Shown: positions 1 through 8,724 of the stretch, piece after piece
How positions within the stretch are numbered: the first letter of the stretch is position 1
How the letters are laid out: each line of letters opens with the position of its first letter
Origin: Pseudomonas sp. WS 5079
GTDB lineage: Bacteria > Pseudomonadota > Gammaproteobacteria > Pseudomonadales > Pseudomonadaceae
Length of the DNA: 64,000 bases
Assembly: GCF_012985465.1 (NCBI RefSeq)
Contig: NZ_JAAQWN010000008.1
Span: 124,001 to 188,000 of the forward strand
Direction: 5' to 3'
Made by a program: the position numbers and the translations under genes
Notes under the pieces: generated by a model
What the model saw: the letters and a program-made list of their open reading frames with translations, nothing else
The model's database searches: none
Told to the model about the DNA's origin: nothing

Positions 1-1
1 C

Positions 2-934
2 GACCTCTCGGCCCGCGTGCCCCTGGCGTGCAAGGACGAAGTCGGGCAGATGGCCAGTGCCTTCAACGCCATGCAGGCCGGGTACCAGCGGGTGGTCAGC
101 ACCGTGGCACGCACCGCCAAGCTGTTGGACGATGGCGCCGCGCGCCTGGCCAGCAGCATGAATGAGGTCCAGCACGGCATGCTCGGCCAGCAAAGCGAGA
201 CCGACCAGGCGGCCACCGCGATCAATGAAATGACCGCCACCGTGTATCACATCGCCCAACACGCCGGTGCCACCCGCGACTTGTCCCAGACCGCCGACAC
301 CCTGGCCGGCAGCGGCCAGGAAGTGGTGAGCCGGGTCCAGCGCTCGATTGCCGGGTTGTCCACCGGAGTGCAGCAAACCGCCGAGATGATCCAGAAGCTG
401 GCCGAGGACAGCCAGAAAATCAATGGCGTGGTCGGCGTGATCCACAGCATCGCCGAACAAACCAACCTGCTGGCCCTCAACGCCGCCATCGAAGCCGCGC
501 GCGCCGGGGAAATGGGCCGCGGCTTTGCGGTGGTGGCCGATGAAGTACGCAACCTGGCCAAGCGCGTGCAAAGCTCCACCGATGAGATCACCCGCATGGT
601 CTCTGCCCTGCAGGCCGGTACCCGGGATGCGGTGGACTTTATGCAGGAAAGCTCGTTCAAGGCCGACGACTGCGTGCAGCAGGCCCAGGAAGCCGGCGCT
701 TCACTCGCCGAAATCACCAGCGCCGTGGCGCAGATGCGCGAGAGCAACACGCAAATTGCCGTTGCCGCCGAGCAGCAGAGCCATGTGGCCGAAGAGATGA
801 ACCGCGCGGTGGTGAGCATTCGCGATGTCACGGAAAACACCGTGCAACAGACTGTGGATTCGGCCACCACCAGCAACGAACTGGCGACCCTGGCCGGCGA
901 GTTGAGCAAGGCTATCGGCCAGCTCAAACTGTAA
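2..934 (+). CDS. methyl-accepting chemotaxis protein, C-terminal part (5' truncated by window)
   Basis: Chemoreceptor that signals to CheA/CheW. Only the last 310 codons are present; the frame is open to base 2, so the true start lies before the window. The first ~35 residues look like the second half of a HAMP domain (DEVGQMASAFNAM). The rest is the cytoplasmic MA signalling coiled coil. The conserved hairpin tip is seen as NLLALNAAIEAARAGE followed by GRGFAVVADEVRNLA, about residues 155-185. The helical heptad pattern runs on both sides. No C-terminal CheR/CheB tether pentapeptide is seen; the protein ends AIGQLKL. The ligand-binding domain and membrane segments are missing, so the ligand cannot be inferred. 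It stands alone on the plus strand. Confidence 0.93.
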   Translation, partial: DLSARVPLACKDEVGQMASAFNAMQAGYQRVVSTVARTAKLLDDGAARLASSMNEVQHGMLGQQSETDQAATAINEMTATVYHIAQHAGATRDLSQTADTLAGSGQEVVSRVQRSIAGLSTGVQQTAEMIQKLAEDSQKINGVVGVIHSIAEQTNLLALNAAIEAARAGEMGRGFAVVADEVRNLAKRVQSSTDEITRMVSALQAGTRDAVDFMQESSFKADDCVQQAQEAGASLAEITSAVAQMRESNTQIAVAAEQQSHVAEEMNRAVVSIRDVTENTVQQTVDSATTSNELATLAGELSKAIGQLKL

Positions 935-1079
935 CGTTTGCCCACCGATCAGCCAGCGCACGCCGCTGGCTTGCTCCATCAAAACGCTATAACCCCCATA
1001 GCCAACCCCAATTCGCCGCCCCTGCCCGCCCGACCTAAACTCTGTTCATCAAGTATCAATGGACAGAGGATTTATCATC

Positions 1080-1442
1080 ATGGGCAAACGTCACCCCAAT
1101 CTCCCGGCCTGGCAATGGCGCGCCTACCCGCAAAACCATCAGCACCCGACCAACCTGGTATTGCACCTGATTGCCGTGCCGTTGTTCATCGTCGGGTTCC
1201 TGCTGATTGTGTCCGGCGTGTTCAGCCTGAGCCTGGCCAGTTTCGCCATCGGTGTGGTCGGCGTAATGGCCGGCCTGGCGCTGCAACGCCACGGCCATAG
1301 CCTGGAAGCCCAGGCCAGCGAGCCGTTCAGTGATCGTAAAGATGCAGTGCAGCGCCTGGTGGTCGAGCAGTTCGTGACCTTCCCGCGCTTTGTCCTCAGC
1401 GGTGGCTGGTGGCAGGCCTGGCGTCAGCGCCACCGCCACTGA
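1080..1442 (+). CDS. small membrane protein, Mpo1-like (DUF962-type)
   Basis: A 120-residue protein with two hydrophobic segments (about 29-48 and 51-68). The motif HQHPTNLVLHLIAVPLF near residue 20 and a later GHSLEAQ...EPF motif resemble the Mpo1/DUF962 family, whose yeast member is a membrane dioxygenase acting on 2-hydroxy fatty acids. That activity is only suggested here. Start choice: an ATG 21 bases upstream is in frame, but it overlaps the purine-rich GGACAGAGGA stretch that would be the ribosome binding site for the ATG at 1080, so the later start is preferred. The gene converges with the thioesterase gene, with 7 bases between the stops. Family assignment is moderate. Confidence 0.6.
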   Translation: MGKRHPNLPAWQWRAYPQNHQHPTNLVLHLIAVPLFIVGFLLIVSGVFSLSLASFAIGVVGVMAGLALQRHGHSLEAQASEPFSDRKDAVQRLVVEQFVTFPRFVLSGGWWQAWRQRHRH

Positions 1443-1449
1443 GGATGGC

Positions 1450-2247
1450 TCAGGCGAAGACCACCACGGTCTGGCGGCTGATGGCGATCAATTGGCCGTC
1501 AGGCCCCCACAACATCGCCGCAGCATGGCCGTAGCCGTCGCGGGCATGCTCGATCTGGACGTGGTACTGGCACCAGTCCAGCGTCGTCAACTGCGCCAGG
1601 GGCTGGATGAATTCGATGGTCCAGGTCAGGGTGCTGCCGGGTGCCGGCTTCTTCAGGTGCGGCAAGAGCGCCGGCGGCCAGGCATCCACCAGGGCGAGGA
1701 TATGGGCTTCGGTCAGAGGCTCTTCTTTCACATCCCCCCGCAAGCGCACCCAGCCGCCCATTTCCCGGGATTTGTTGCCGGTGAACGGCAAGCCACCGAC
1801 ACTCCAGCGCATCGCCAGGTGGCGCATGAACTCAGGCGTCACGCCTTTGATATAGGGCAGTTCCTGGCACTCGTCCCAATGCTTGAAGGCCGGCGCGGGC
1901 AAGGCCGGCACGTCGATCTCTGAAGGCCGCGATGCGCCGAAGCTGGCCTGGGCCAGGGTCATCACTTCACCGCCCTGCACCACCCGGCCCAGCAACTGGC
2001 TGACCGCCTTGCCTTCGCGCAACACTTCCACTTGATAGCTCGCCGATAGATCTGGCGCCACTGGCCCGACAAAGGTCACGGCCAACGAACGCAACGGCCG
2101 ATCCACCGGCACCTGGGCGCGCAATGCTTCGTATTGCAAGGCGGCAACCAGCCCGCCAAACGTGGCGCGACCCTGGGCCCACTCGGCCGGAATAGACACG
2201 TCCAACGGGTTGTTACGGGCAGCGTCGAGCAAATCACTAAAGCGCAT
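1450..2247 (-). CDS. acyl-CoA thioesterase family protein (double hotdog, TesB-like)
   Basis: A 265-residue protein with the layout of the acyl-CoA thioesterase II-like family: an N-terminal hotdog half containing GRATFGGLVAALQYEAL and a C-terminal half with the WTIEFIQPL and GYGHAAAMLW segments. Expected reaction: hydrolysis of fatty acyl-CoA to free acid and CoA in the cytoplasm. The chain-length preference cannot be read from sequence. No signal peptide is seen. The start is supported by a GAGG motif about 8 bases before the ATG. The gene stands alone between a convergent small gene and a CHAD gene 101 bases upstream on the same strand. Confidence 0.8.
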   Translation of the reverse strand: MRFSDLLDAARNNPLDVSIPAEWAQGRATFGGLVAALQYEALRAQVPVDRPLRSLAVTFVGPVAPDLSASYQVEVLREGKAVSQLLGRVVQGGEVMTLAQASFGASRPSEIDVPALPAPAFKHWDECQELPYIKGVTPEFMRHLAMRWSVGGLPFTGNKSREMGGWVRLRGDVKEEPLTEAHILALVDAWPPALLPHLKKPAPGSTLTWTIEFIQPLAQLTTLDWCQYHVQIEHARDGYGHAAAMLWGPDGQLIAISRQTVVVFA

Positions 2248-2348
2248 GGCGACCTCACATCAAGAAAACCGATGAGCGATCTTAACCAGCGCGCCAGCCC
2301 GGTACAGCGCTTATTCCGGCCAAATACCCAGACAGATAAGCCGCAGAC

Positions 2349-3110
2349 TCAGAAACAGTCCGCCGCCAGCTTGTCGAGGACCCGGTCCGCCTTGCCCTCG
2401 GCCTGAGCCATGGTGCGCTGCCAGACCGCGACACAGGGCTGTAGATCGGCCTGCTGCGCGGCTTGCGCCAGCCATTGCCAGCAGTCATGCCAATCCCCCA
2501 GCGCGCCCTGGGCAGACTTGAGGCGGGACGTGGCCTTGGCCGGCACCTGGCCCAATTGCGGGTAGGCCTCGGCCGCGTAGCGCACGCGCTTGATCAACAA
2601 GCGCAGGCGATGGCGGTCGTGATCGGGATCGTGCAGTGCCACTTCCAGTGCCTGCCATTGCTTGGCCAGGCGCTTTTCGATGCGCGTGCGCAGGCCCTTG
2701 AGCAGTTTTTGCTGCTGGGATGCGCGGATAAATCGTGGAAAGGCTTCGAGGATCAGCAGCAGTCGCGCCAACTCCGGGCTTTTCGCCACCTGTTGATAGG
2801 TCTGCGACTGCAGGCGCAGGCGCCGGGCGGCTGCTTGGTGATAACCGTGCTGCTGCAGATACGCCGCCAACACCTCGCGATCGCGCAGCGGCGTGGTCAA
2901 TTGGCCGACTGCGCTGGCGGCCGTCTCCAGTTGCTCGACGCCGGGCAGCCCGCGCAAGGGCCGTAACAGGCTGCGCAGACGGCGCACGGTGGTGCGCAAG
3001 TCGTGCAACGCTTCGTCATCGGTAACCGCCGCCAGGCGCGCCTGGCAACTCAACAATCCGACTTCCAGGCCAATGACCTGGGCGACTAACTGATCCACCA
3101 ACGCCGACAT
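2349..3110 (-). CDS. CHAD domain-containing protein
   Basis: A 253-residue all-helical protein with the CHAD domain, a family of conserved-histidine bundles that bind inorganic polyphosphate. The sequence shows the typical HDLRTTVRRLRSLL block near residue 40 and the basic RLRLLIKRVRYAAEAYP block near residue 190, which carry most of the charged ligand-binding residues. There is no fused CYTH domain. Start choice: an ATG 21 bases upstream is in frame, but AGGGGAAG lies just before the second ATG, which is taken here. Another polyphosphate-related gene (pap) lies far away at the end of the window; the two are not linked. Role in the cell unknown. Confidence 0.82.
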   Translation of the reverse strand: MSALVDQLVAQVIGLEVGLLSCQARLAAVTDDEALHDLRTTVRRLRSLLRPLRGLPGVEQLETAASAVGQLTTPLRDREVLAAYLQQHGYHQAAARRLRLQSQTYQQVAKSPELARLLLILEAFPRFIRASQQQKLLKGLRTRIEKRLAKQWQALEVALHDPDHDRHRLRLLIKRVRYAAEAYPQLGQVPAKATSRLKSAQGALGDWHDCWQWLAQAAQQADLQPCVAVWQRTMAQAEGKADRVLDKLAADCF

Positions 3111-3205
3111 GCTGCTTCCCCTGTTAAACAACGTCCATGCACCTGCGCAAAACAGGTGTCTGGAACCACCTTAACCATTCCCCCCGCGGGTTGCGCTGAC
3201 TCGGA

Positions 3206-3484
3206 TCAACGCCCGGCGCGCGACTCACGGATATAGAAACGGGCTTTTTCGGCTTTACTGGCACAGCCTTCAAACGCTTCGAATTGCTGCTGGGTCTTGG
3301 CGCCGGTCAGCAACGACAGGGCCTTGGAATAGCTGACCGTGCCGGCAAACCCTTCGGCCTTGGCCAGGTCCAGTTCGTGCCACGCAGCATCCAACTGGCT
3401 GCCACAGCTATCGCGATAGGCCGTTTTGCCGGCACAACCGGCCAGGGCCAACACAATCACAGGCAAACACATCCAGGCTTTCAT
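3206..3484 (-). CDS. small lipoprotein of unknown function
   Basis: A 92-residue protein with a lipoprotein signal peptide. A short basic start (MKAWM) is followed by a hydrophobic stretch ending LALAGC, with Cys17 as the expected lipidation site. The residue after Cys is Ala, which in Pseudomonas favours sorting to the outer membrane. The mature part is helical and charged, with a second cysteine pair (Cys27 and Cys74) that could form a disulphide. A GAGGTG ribosome binding site lies about 8 bases before the ATG. The reading frame stays open far upstream, but the signal peptide and the ribosome site fix the start. Function not recognised. Confidence 0.75.
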   Translation of the reverse strand: MKAWMCLPVIVLALAGCAGKTAYRDSCGSQLDAAWHELDLAKAEGFAGTVSYSKALSLLTGAKTQQQFEAFEGCASKAEKARFYIRESRAGR

Positions 3485-3700
3485 CAATGACACCTCAAGA
3501 AAAGAAAACAGTCGTGGGATGTAGACGCTGCCTACATCGAAAAGTGCCTTGTCACACAGCCTGAAATGCCCAGTACTGATAGCCAAAGCATACCCGAGCA
3601 AATAGGTCGGTTTACGAAATTTATCGCTCGGGTCAACTAGGATTGAAGCAGCCCCCTGGTTAGGTGCATTGTGGACAGCTGTTTTGCGAAGGATCCGGTC

Positions 3701-4738
3701 ATGAAAAAACGCGTTGCATTGGTCCTGGGCTCCGGCGGAGCAAGGGGTTATGCCCATATCGGGGTGATCGAAGAGATCGAAAAACGAGGCTATGAAATCG
3801 CCTGTATCGCCGGCTGTTCCATGGGCGCGGTGGTAGGCGGGATCTATGCGGCGGGCAAGCTGCAGGACTACCGGAACTGGATCGAAAGCCTGGATTACCT
3901 GGATGTGCTGCGCCTGGTGGATGTGAGCTTTCGCCTGGGGGCGATACGCGGCGAGAAGGTCTTCGGGCAGATCCGCAAGATCGTCGGCGAGATCAATATC
4001 GAAGACCTGCGCATTCCCTACACCGCGGTGGCCACCGACCTGACCAACCAGCAGGAAATCTGGTTCCAGGAAGGCTGCCTGCACCAGGCCATGCGTGCCT
4101 CGGCAGCGATCCCCAGCCTGTTTACCCCGGTGATGCAAGGCAACCGCATGCTGGTGGACGGCGGCCTGCTCAACCCGCTGCCTATCGTGCCGGTGGTGTC
4201 GAGCCATTGCGACCTGATCATTGCGGTCAACCTCAACGCCACCAACCAGAAACACTACACCCTGCCGGTGATCCAGCGCCCGCCGGCGTTCAAGAGCCGC
4301 TTCGATAACCTGGTGCGTTCACTGGGCTCGCACCTGCCGTTTCGGCGCAAGCAGGCCGAGCAATTATTGTTGCTGGAACAAGAAGCGCTGCAGGCGCAAG
4401 CCGCCGATATCAACCCTTGGCTCGAAGGCGCCGAGCCCGAATCCCAGCAACCGGCTGCGGCCCCGGAAACGCCCGGCGCCCCCAAGTCGGCCACCGGTTC
4501 GTTCATCATCGACAACGTGGGGCCGGCATCGCTGCTGGACTTGATCAACCAGAGTTTCGAGGTGATGCAGACGTCGCTGGCCCAGTACAAAATTGCCGGC
4601 TACCCGCCGGATGTGCTGATCAACGTGCCCAAGCGCGTGTGCCGGTTCTTTGAGTTCTACAAGGCGCCGGAACTGATCGCGTTGGGGCGGGAGATTGCCA
4701 GTGATACGTTGGATCGGTATGAGAGTGAGCAGAGTTGA
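3701..4738 (+). CDS. patatin-like phospholipase family protein (RssA-like)
   Basis: A 345-residue serine hydrolase of the bacterial patatin family. The oxyanion glycine-rich loop GSGGARGYAHIGV is at residues ~9-21, the nucleophile elbow GCSMGA follows at ~41-46, and the catalytic Asp sits in DGGLLNPLP near residue 152. These are the Ser-Asp dyad elements of family enzymes that release fatty acids from phospholipids. A proline- and glutamine-rich linker around residues 240-265 precedes a C-terminal helical segment. The start is the ATG preceded by AAGGA 7 bases upstream, not the in-frame GTG 30 bases earlier. No signal peptide is seen, so it is probably cytoplasmic or membrane-associated. Substrate unknown. 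Confidence 0.85.
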   Translation: MKKRVALVLGSGGARGYAHIGVIEEIEKRGYEIACIAGCSMGAVVGGIYAAGKLQDYRNWIESLDYLDVLRLVDVSFRLGAIRGEKVFGQIRKIVGEINIEDLRIPYTAVATDLTNQQEIWFQEGCLHQAMRASAAIPSLFTPVMQGNRMLVDGGLLNPLPIVPVVSSHCDLIIAVNLNATNQKHYTLPVIQRPPAFKSRFDNLVRSLGSHLPFRRKQAEQLLLLEQEALQAQAADINPWLEGAEPESQQPAAAPETPGAPKSATGSFIIDNVGPASLLDLINQSFEVMQTSLAQYKIAGYPPDVLINVPKRVCRFFEFYKAPELIALGREIASDTLDRYESEQS

Positions 4739-4758
4739 GCTCTGCGGCGGGTTTTATG

Positions 4759-5107
4759 GCCTCATCGCGGGCAAGCCCGCTCCCACCTTTTGAATGTATT
4801 TACACAGCTAAATGTGGGAGCGGGCTTGCCCGCGATGAGGCCGGCCCAGCAACCACAATCCCTCAGCAGCCCCCAACAACCGATACCCCACCTTTTGCAT
4901 GTATTCACACAGCTAAATGTGGGAGCGGGCTTGCCCGCGATAGGGCCGGCCCAGCAACCACAATCCCTCAGCAGCCCCCAACAACCAATACCCCACCTTT
5001 TGCATGTATTCGCACACCTAAATGTGGGAGCGGGCTTGCCCGCGATGAGGCCGGCCCAGCAACCACAATCTTTCAGCCCTCCCCCCCCAACAACCGATAC
5101 CCCACCC
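4759..5107. repeat. REP-containing tandem array, 105-bp unit, three copies, overlapping the kdpE 3' end
   Basis: An inverted REP (about 4759-4786) faces the first of three direct copies of a 105-bp unit. The REP core GTGGGAGCGGGCTTG begins at 4814, 4919 and 5024, exactly 105 bases apart. CCTTTTG, just before each REP, begins at 4786, 4891 and 4996. Each unit also carries a CAACAACCGATACCCCA-like stretch (about 4875, 4980 and 5089). Its third occurrence is the real C-terminal coding end of kdpE, so the duplicated unit includes the gene terminus. Copies differ by a few substitutions and by about 4 bases of C-run length in the last. Open frames through the array are artefacts of the repeat. Confidence 0.9.
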
Positions 5108-5768
5108 CCGCCTCGGTCACGATAAAACGCGGCTGGGTCGGGTCATCCGCCAGCTTTTGGCGCAAGTGCCCCACCACAATCCGCAGGTAGTGGCTGTCTT
5201 CGGTATGGGTCGGGCCCCAGATATCCTTGAGTAGTTGCTGCTGCGTGATCACCCGGCCCGGATGACGCGCCAGTTGCGCCAGGACCGCGTATTCCTTGCG
5301 GGTCAGGGCCACATCGACACCGTCCAGCAACACCCGCCGATACGCCAGGTCGACCGTCAGCGGGCCGAAACTCAGTGCGGCTTGCTGCGCTTCGCCGGTG
5401 GGCGCCTGGCGCAGCAACGCACGCACCCGGGCGAGGAACTCCTGGATGCCAAATGGCTTGGTCACATAGTCGTTGGCGCCCCCATCCAGGGCCTGGACCT
5501 TCTGCCCTTCGCTGGCACGCACCGACAACACCAGCACCGGGGCGCTCGACCATTCGCGCAGCTCGCACAGCACCTGTTGGCCGTCCATGTCCGGCAGGCC
5601 CAGGTCCAGCACCACAAGGTCCGGCTTGCTCAAGGCCGCCTGGGCCAGCCCTTCGGCGCCGGTCCCGGCCTCAATCACTTTGTAGCCCTGGGAGGCCAGG
5701 CTGATGCGCAAGAACTTGCGGATCTGCGGCTCGTCGTCAATGACCAAAATCGTCGCAGTCTGGCTCAT
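5073..5768 (-). CDS. kdpE: KdpE, response regulator of potassium transport
   Basis: OmpR/PhoB-family regulator of 231 residues that activates kdpFABC when phosphorylated by KdpD. The receiver domain spans residues 1-120, with the acidic pair DDE at 11-13, phospho-acceptor Asp55 in LVVLDLGLPD, and the conserved Lys in the VTKPF block. The C-terminal winged helix (about 130-228) contains LTRKEYAVLAQLARHPG and ends GVGYRLLGGEG. It lies 49 bases downstream of kdpD on the same strand and is the last gene of the kdp cluster. Its last ~20 coding bases recur in the neighbouring tandem array. Confidence 0.97.
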   Translation of the reverse strand: MSQTATILVIDDEPQIRKFLRISLASQGYKVIEAGTGAEGLAQAALSKPDLVVLDLGLPDMDGQQVLCELREWSSAPVLVLSVRASEGQKVQALDGGANDYVTKPFGIQEFLARVRALLRQAPTGEAQQAALSFGPLTVDLAYRRVLLDGVDVALTRKEYAVLAQLARHPGRVITQQQLLKDIWGPTHTEDSHYLRIVVGHLRQKLADDPTQPRFIVTEAGVGYRLLGGEG

Positions 5769-5817
5769 GGTGTTCCATCACAATCGCTGAAAAAAGATAA
5801 GAGTAGCGCAGCGGGTA

Positions 5818-8469
5818 TCACGCTTCACTCTCCAGGCTCGGCTGCGTCTGCAACGGCAGGAACAAGGTGATGCAAGTGCCCCGCCCCTCGATGCCCTCGG
5901 CCACGCTGATATGCCCGCCGTGGGCGCCAACCATGCCCTGGCAGATTGCCAGGCCGAGTCCGGTGCCCTGCCCGCCCCGGTCGCCCCGTGCGGCGGTGTA
6001 GAACATATCGAAAATCTTCGCCCGTTCGTCTTCGGGAATCCCCGGCCCTTCGTCACTGACCGAGAAAAACAGCGCCTGCTCCGCCACGCCGGCGCGCAGT
6101 TGCAAGCGGCCATGGGGCGGTGAAAAGCGTGCAGCGTTTTCCAGCACATTCACCAGTGCCTGCTCGATCAACGCGGCATGTACATAAAGCAGCGGCAACT
6201 CGGGCGGCACATCGGTGCTTACCTGCAACGGCACCAACACCGCGCGCAAACGGGCGAGGGAACTGCCGACGATATCGCCGGGCGACACCCAGTCCCGCGC
6301 CAGCTTCAAGGCGCCATGGCCCAGGCGGGTCATGTCCAGCAGGTTCTGGATGTAGCGGTCCAGGCGCTCGGCTTCATCGCGGGTGCCTTCCAGCAACTCA
6401 CGCCGATCTTCCAGGGGAATCGCTTCGCCCAGCGCCAGCAGGCTGTCGATGCTGCCGCGCATGGAGGTCAGCGGCGTGCGCAAGTCATGGGACACCGAGG
6501 CCAGCAAGGCGCTGCGCAGTTGTTCGGTCTCGCCGTGCAAACGGGCGGCCTCCAGGTTCTGGGCCAGTTGCGCGCGGGCCAGTGCCTGGGCCAACGGTTG
6601 GCTCAAGGCCGTGAGCAGGCGCCGACGTTGGCCACTGAGTTCCAGGCCGGCCTTGGGGCTGACGCCGAGCAGGCCCAGTGGACCGTTTTCAGCAGACAAC
6701 GGCCACCACCACCAACGCCCAAACGGCAAGGTGCCGGTGCCCATGCCCGCTGGCTGATCGTGCTGCCAGGCCCAGTCGGCGGCGGCACGTTCAGCCTCGG
6801 TAAAGGTGATCGGCCCACCGGTCTCGACCTTCCAGTCACTGGGCCCGTCGCGATTGACCAGGCACAGCTGCAAATCGCTCCAGCCCTGCAGATGGTGGGC
6901 CGCCGCGCTGACCACCGCCTGGCGATCGGTGGCGGCGGTGAGTTTGCGCGACAGGTCGAGCAGTTCACTGGTTTCTTCCTGGGTGTCGCGCAGGGCCTGC
7001 AACTGCCGACGCTGGCGCGCAGCCAGGTTGCCGGTCAGCGCCGCCATCAGCAGAAAGAACAGCAAGGTCAGCACATCCTCTTCACGCTGGATGGCGAAGG
7101 AGAAATTCGGCGGGATAAACAAAAAGTCATAGGTCATGAACGACAACGCCGCACACGCCAATGCCGGCCCCAGGCTGCTGCGCACCGCCACCAGCAGCAC
7201 CGCCGCGAGGAACACCAGGGAGATATTGGGCAGCGGCAGGACACTCGACACGCCCCATGCCAATGCACTGGCCAGCACGGTTGCCAGCAGCGCCAGGGCG
7301 TAGTCGAACCACACCAGACCACGTACATCGGGCAAGCGCGGCGGCACCGGCGTTTCATCGCTATCGAGGACGTTGATCTCCAGGCCCCGGGCATTGCGCA
7401 ACAGGCGCGCCGCCAAGCCACCGCCGAACAGCCGGCGGCGCCAGCGTGGGTGTGACTGCCCCACCAGCACCAGGCTGGCACGGCGTTCGGCCGCGTGCTG
7501 GATCAGGGTCTTGGCCACTTCGCCGGCCCGCAGCAACACCACTTCGCCGCCCAGGCGCTCGGCCAGTTGCTGGGCGTTTTGCAGGCGCAGCCGCGACTGT
7601 TCGTCACGTACCCGACCGTTGTCCACATGCACCAGGCTCCAGGGCAAATGCCGGCGCTGGGCCACACGGCTGGCGTGGCGCACCAGGCGTTCGGCCTCGG
7701 CATCGCCATCCACCCCCACCAGCAAGCGCCCGCGCACGGTGGGCGCGGCCTGGCCCAGTTGCCGGTAGCCCTGGGCCAGATCGTCATCGACGTGCGCGGC
7801 GGCGGTCTGCATTGCCAGCTCGCGCAGGGCCATGAGGTTGGTCTGGGTAAAGAACGCATCGATGGCCGCGCGCGCCTGCTCCGGCACGTAGACCTTGCCG
7901 TCACGCAGGCGCTCCAGCAGCTCGCGGGATGGCAGGTCGATCAGCAATAATTCATCGGCTTCCTGCAATACCCAGTCCGGCAGGGTTTCACGCACCTGCA
8001 CGCCGGTGATGCCACGTACCTGATCATTGAGGCTTTCCAGGTGCTGGACGTTGACCGTGGTGAACACGTTGATCCCGGCAGAGAGCAGCTCCTGGATGTC
8101 TTGCCAGCGCTTTTCGTGGCGACTGCCGGGGGCGTTGCTGTGGGCCAGCTCGTCCACCAGCACCAGCTTGGGCTTGGTGGCGAGCAAGCCGTCGAGGTCC
8201 ATTTCTTCGAGCATCACCCCACGGTATTCCGAGCGCAGCAGCGGCTGCTGGGGCAAGCCACTGAGCAAGGCCTCGGTCTCGGCGCGGCCATGGGTCTCGA
8301 CCACCCCGGCCACCAGTTTGACGCCCTGGCGCAGCTGGGTGTGGGCGGCCTGGAGCATGGCGTAGGTCTTGCCCACGCCCGGTGCGGCACCGAGGAACAC
8401 TTTGAGCCGGCCACGGCCGTGCTTGGGTAGGTCGGCTAGAAGGGCGTCGGCGCGGCCGGAGTCACTCAT
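5818..8469 (-). CDS. kdpD: KdpD, sensor histidine kinase for potassium limitation
   Basis: Inner-membrane sensor kinase of 883 residues, close to the usual KdpD size. In order: a KdpD N-terminal domain with P-loop GAAPGVGKT (27-35) and the LVDELAHSN block; a universal-stress-like domain (about 245-370); four membrane segments (about 390-490); a GAF-like region; a HisKA domain with the phosphorylated His661 in SVSHDLRTPL; and an ATPase domain with N box (NVLENAARFS), G1 (DEGPGIPEDE) and G2 (GTGLGLAICQG). It passes phosphate to KdpE. It is separated from kdpC by a 255-bp stretch filled with REP repeats, so it may be transcribed partly on its own. Confidence 0.97.
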   Translation of the reverse strand: MSDSGRADALLADLPKHGRGRLKVFLGAAPGVGKTYAMLQAAHTQLRQGVKLVAGVVETHGRAETEALLSGLPQQPLLRSEYRGVMLEEMDLDGLLATKPKLVLVDELAHSNAPGSRHEKRWQDIQELLSAGINVFTTVNVQHLESLNDQVRGITGVQVRETLPDWVLQEADELLLIDLPSRELLERLRDGKVYVPEQARAAIDAFFTQTNLMALRELAMQTAAAHVDDDLAQGYRQLGQAAPTVRGRLLVGVDGDAEAERLVRHASRVAQRRHLPWSLVHVDNGRVRDEQSRLRLQNAQQLAERLGGEVVLLRAGEVAKTLIQHAAERRASLVLVGQSHPRWRRRLFGGGLAARLLRNARGLEINVLDSDETPVPPRLPDVRGLVWFDYALALLATVLASALAWGVSSVLPLPNISLVFLAAVLLVAVRSSLGPALACAALSFMTYDFLFIPPNFSFAIQREEDVLTLLFFLLMAALTGNLAARQRRQLQALRDTQEETSELLDLSRKLTAATDRQAVVSAAAHHLQGWSDLQLCLVNRDGPSDWKVETGGPITFTEAERAAADWAWQHDQPAGMGTGTLPFGRWWWWPLSAENGPLGLLGVSPKAGLELSGQRRRLLTALSQPLAQALARAQLAQNLEAARLHGETEQLRSALLASVSHDLRTPLTSMRGSIDSLLALGEAIPLEDRRELLEGTRDEAERLDRYIQNLLDMTRLGHGALKLARDWVSPGDIVGSSLARLRAVLVPLQVSTDVPPELPLLYVHAALIEQALVNVLENAARFSPPHGRLQLRAGVAEQALFFSVSDEGPGIPEDERAKIFDMFYTAARGDRGGQGTGLGLAICQGMVGAHGGHISVAEGIEGRGTCITLFLPLQTQPSLESEA

Positions 8470-8511
8470 GGGGCAGTCTTCTTTCAGTTAGGGATGTTGG
8501 GAACAGGTTGG

Positions 8512-8705
8512 CGCCATCGCGGGCTTGCCCTAATGCCAGTCAGTTAAGCGCAGATCCCTTTGGGAGCGGGCTTGCTCGCGAAAGCAGTGGGTCATGGGCC
8601 GACGTCTTCGCGGCGATGCGGCGATCCGACAAGCCCGCTCCCATATTTGATCTTCACTGCTTTGAGCATTGCGTTCGCTTAACTGATCGGCACCAGGGCA
8701 AGCCC
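8512..8705. repeat. composite REP doublet between kdpC and kdpD
   Basis: Two inverted REP cores (around 8562-8585 and 8625-8645) enclose a spacer containing GGGCCGACGTCTTCGC, flanked by CAGTCAGTTAAGCGCAGATCCC on one side. The same arrangement, in the opposite orientation, is found near 61303-61447. The stretch sits inside the kdp cluster and has no coding frame of note. Confidence 0.8.
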
Positions 8706-8724
8706 TCGATGGCGGCGCAACGGT

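Noticed and set aside
4759..5107. CRISPR-like array
   Set aside because: Units are contiguous 105-bp repeats without unique spacers, and no cas genes are near.
4735..5190. Open frames through the 105-bp tandem array, giving repetitive proteins
   Set aside because: The repeat unit is 105 bases, divisible by three, so any frame repeats without stops. The sequence is REP-derived and has no ribosome site.
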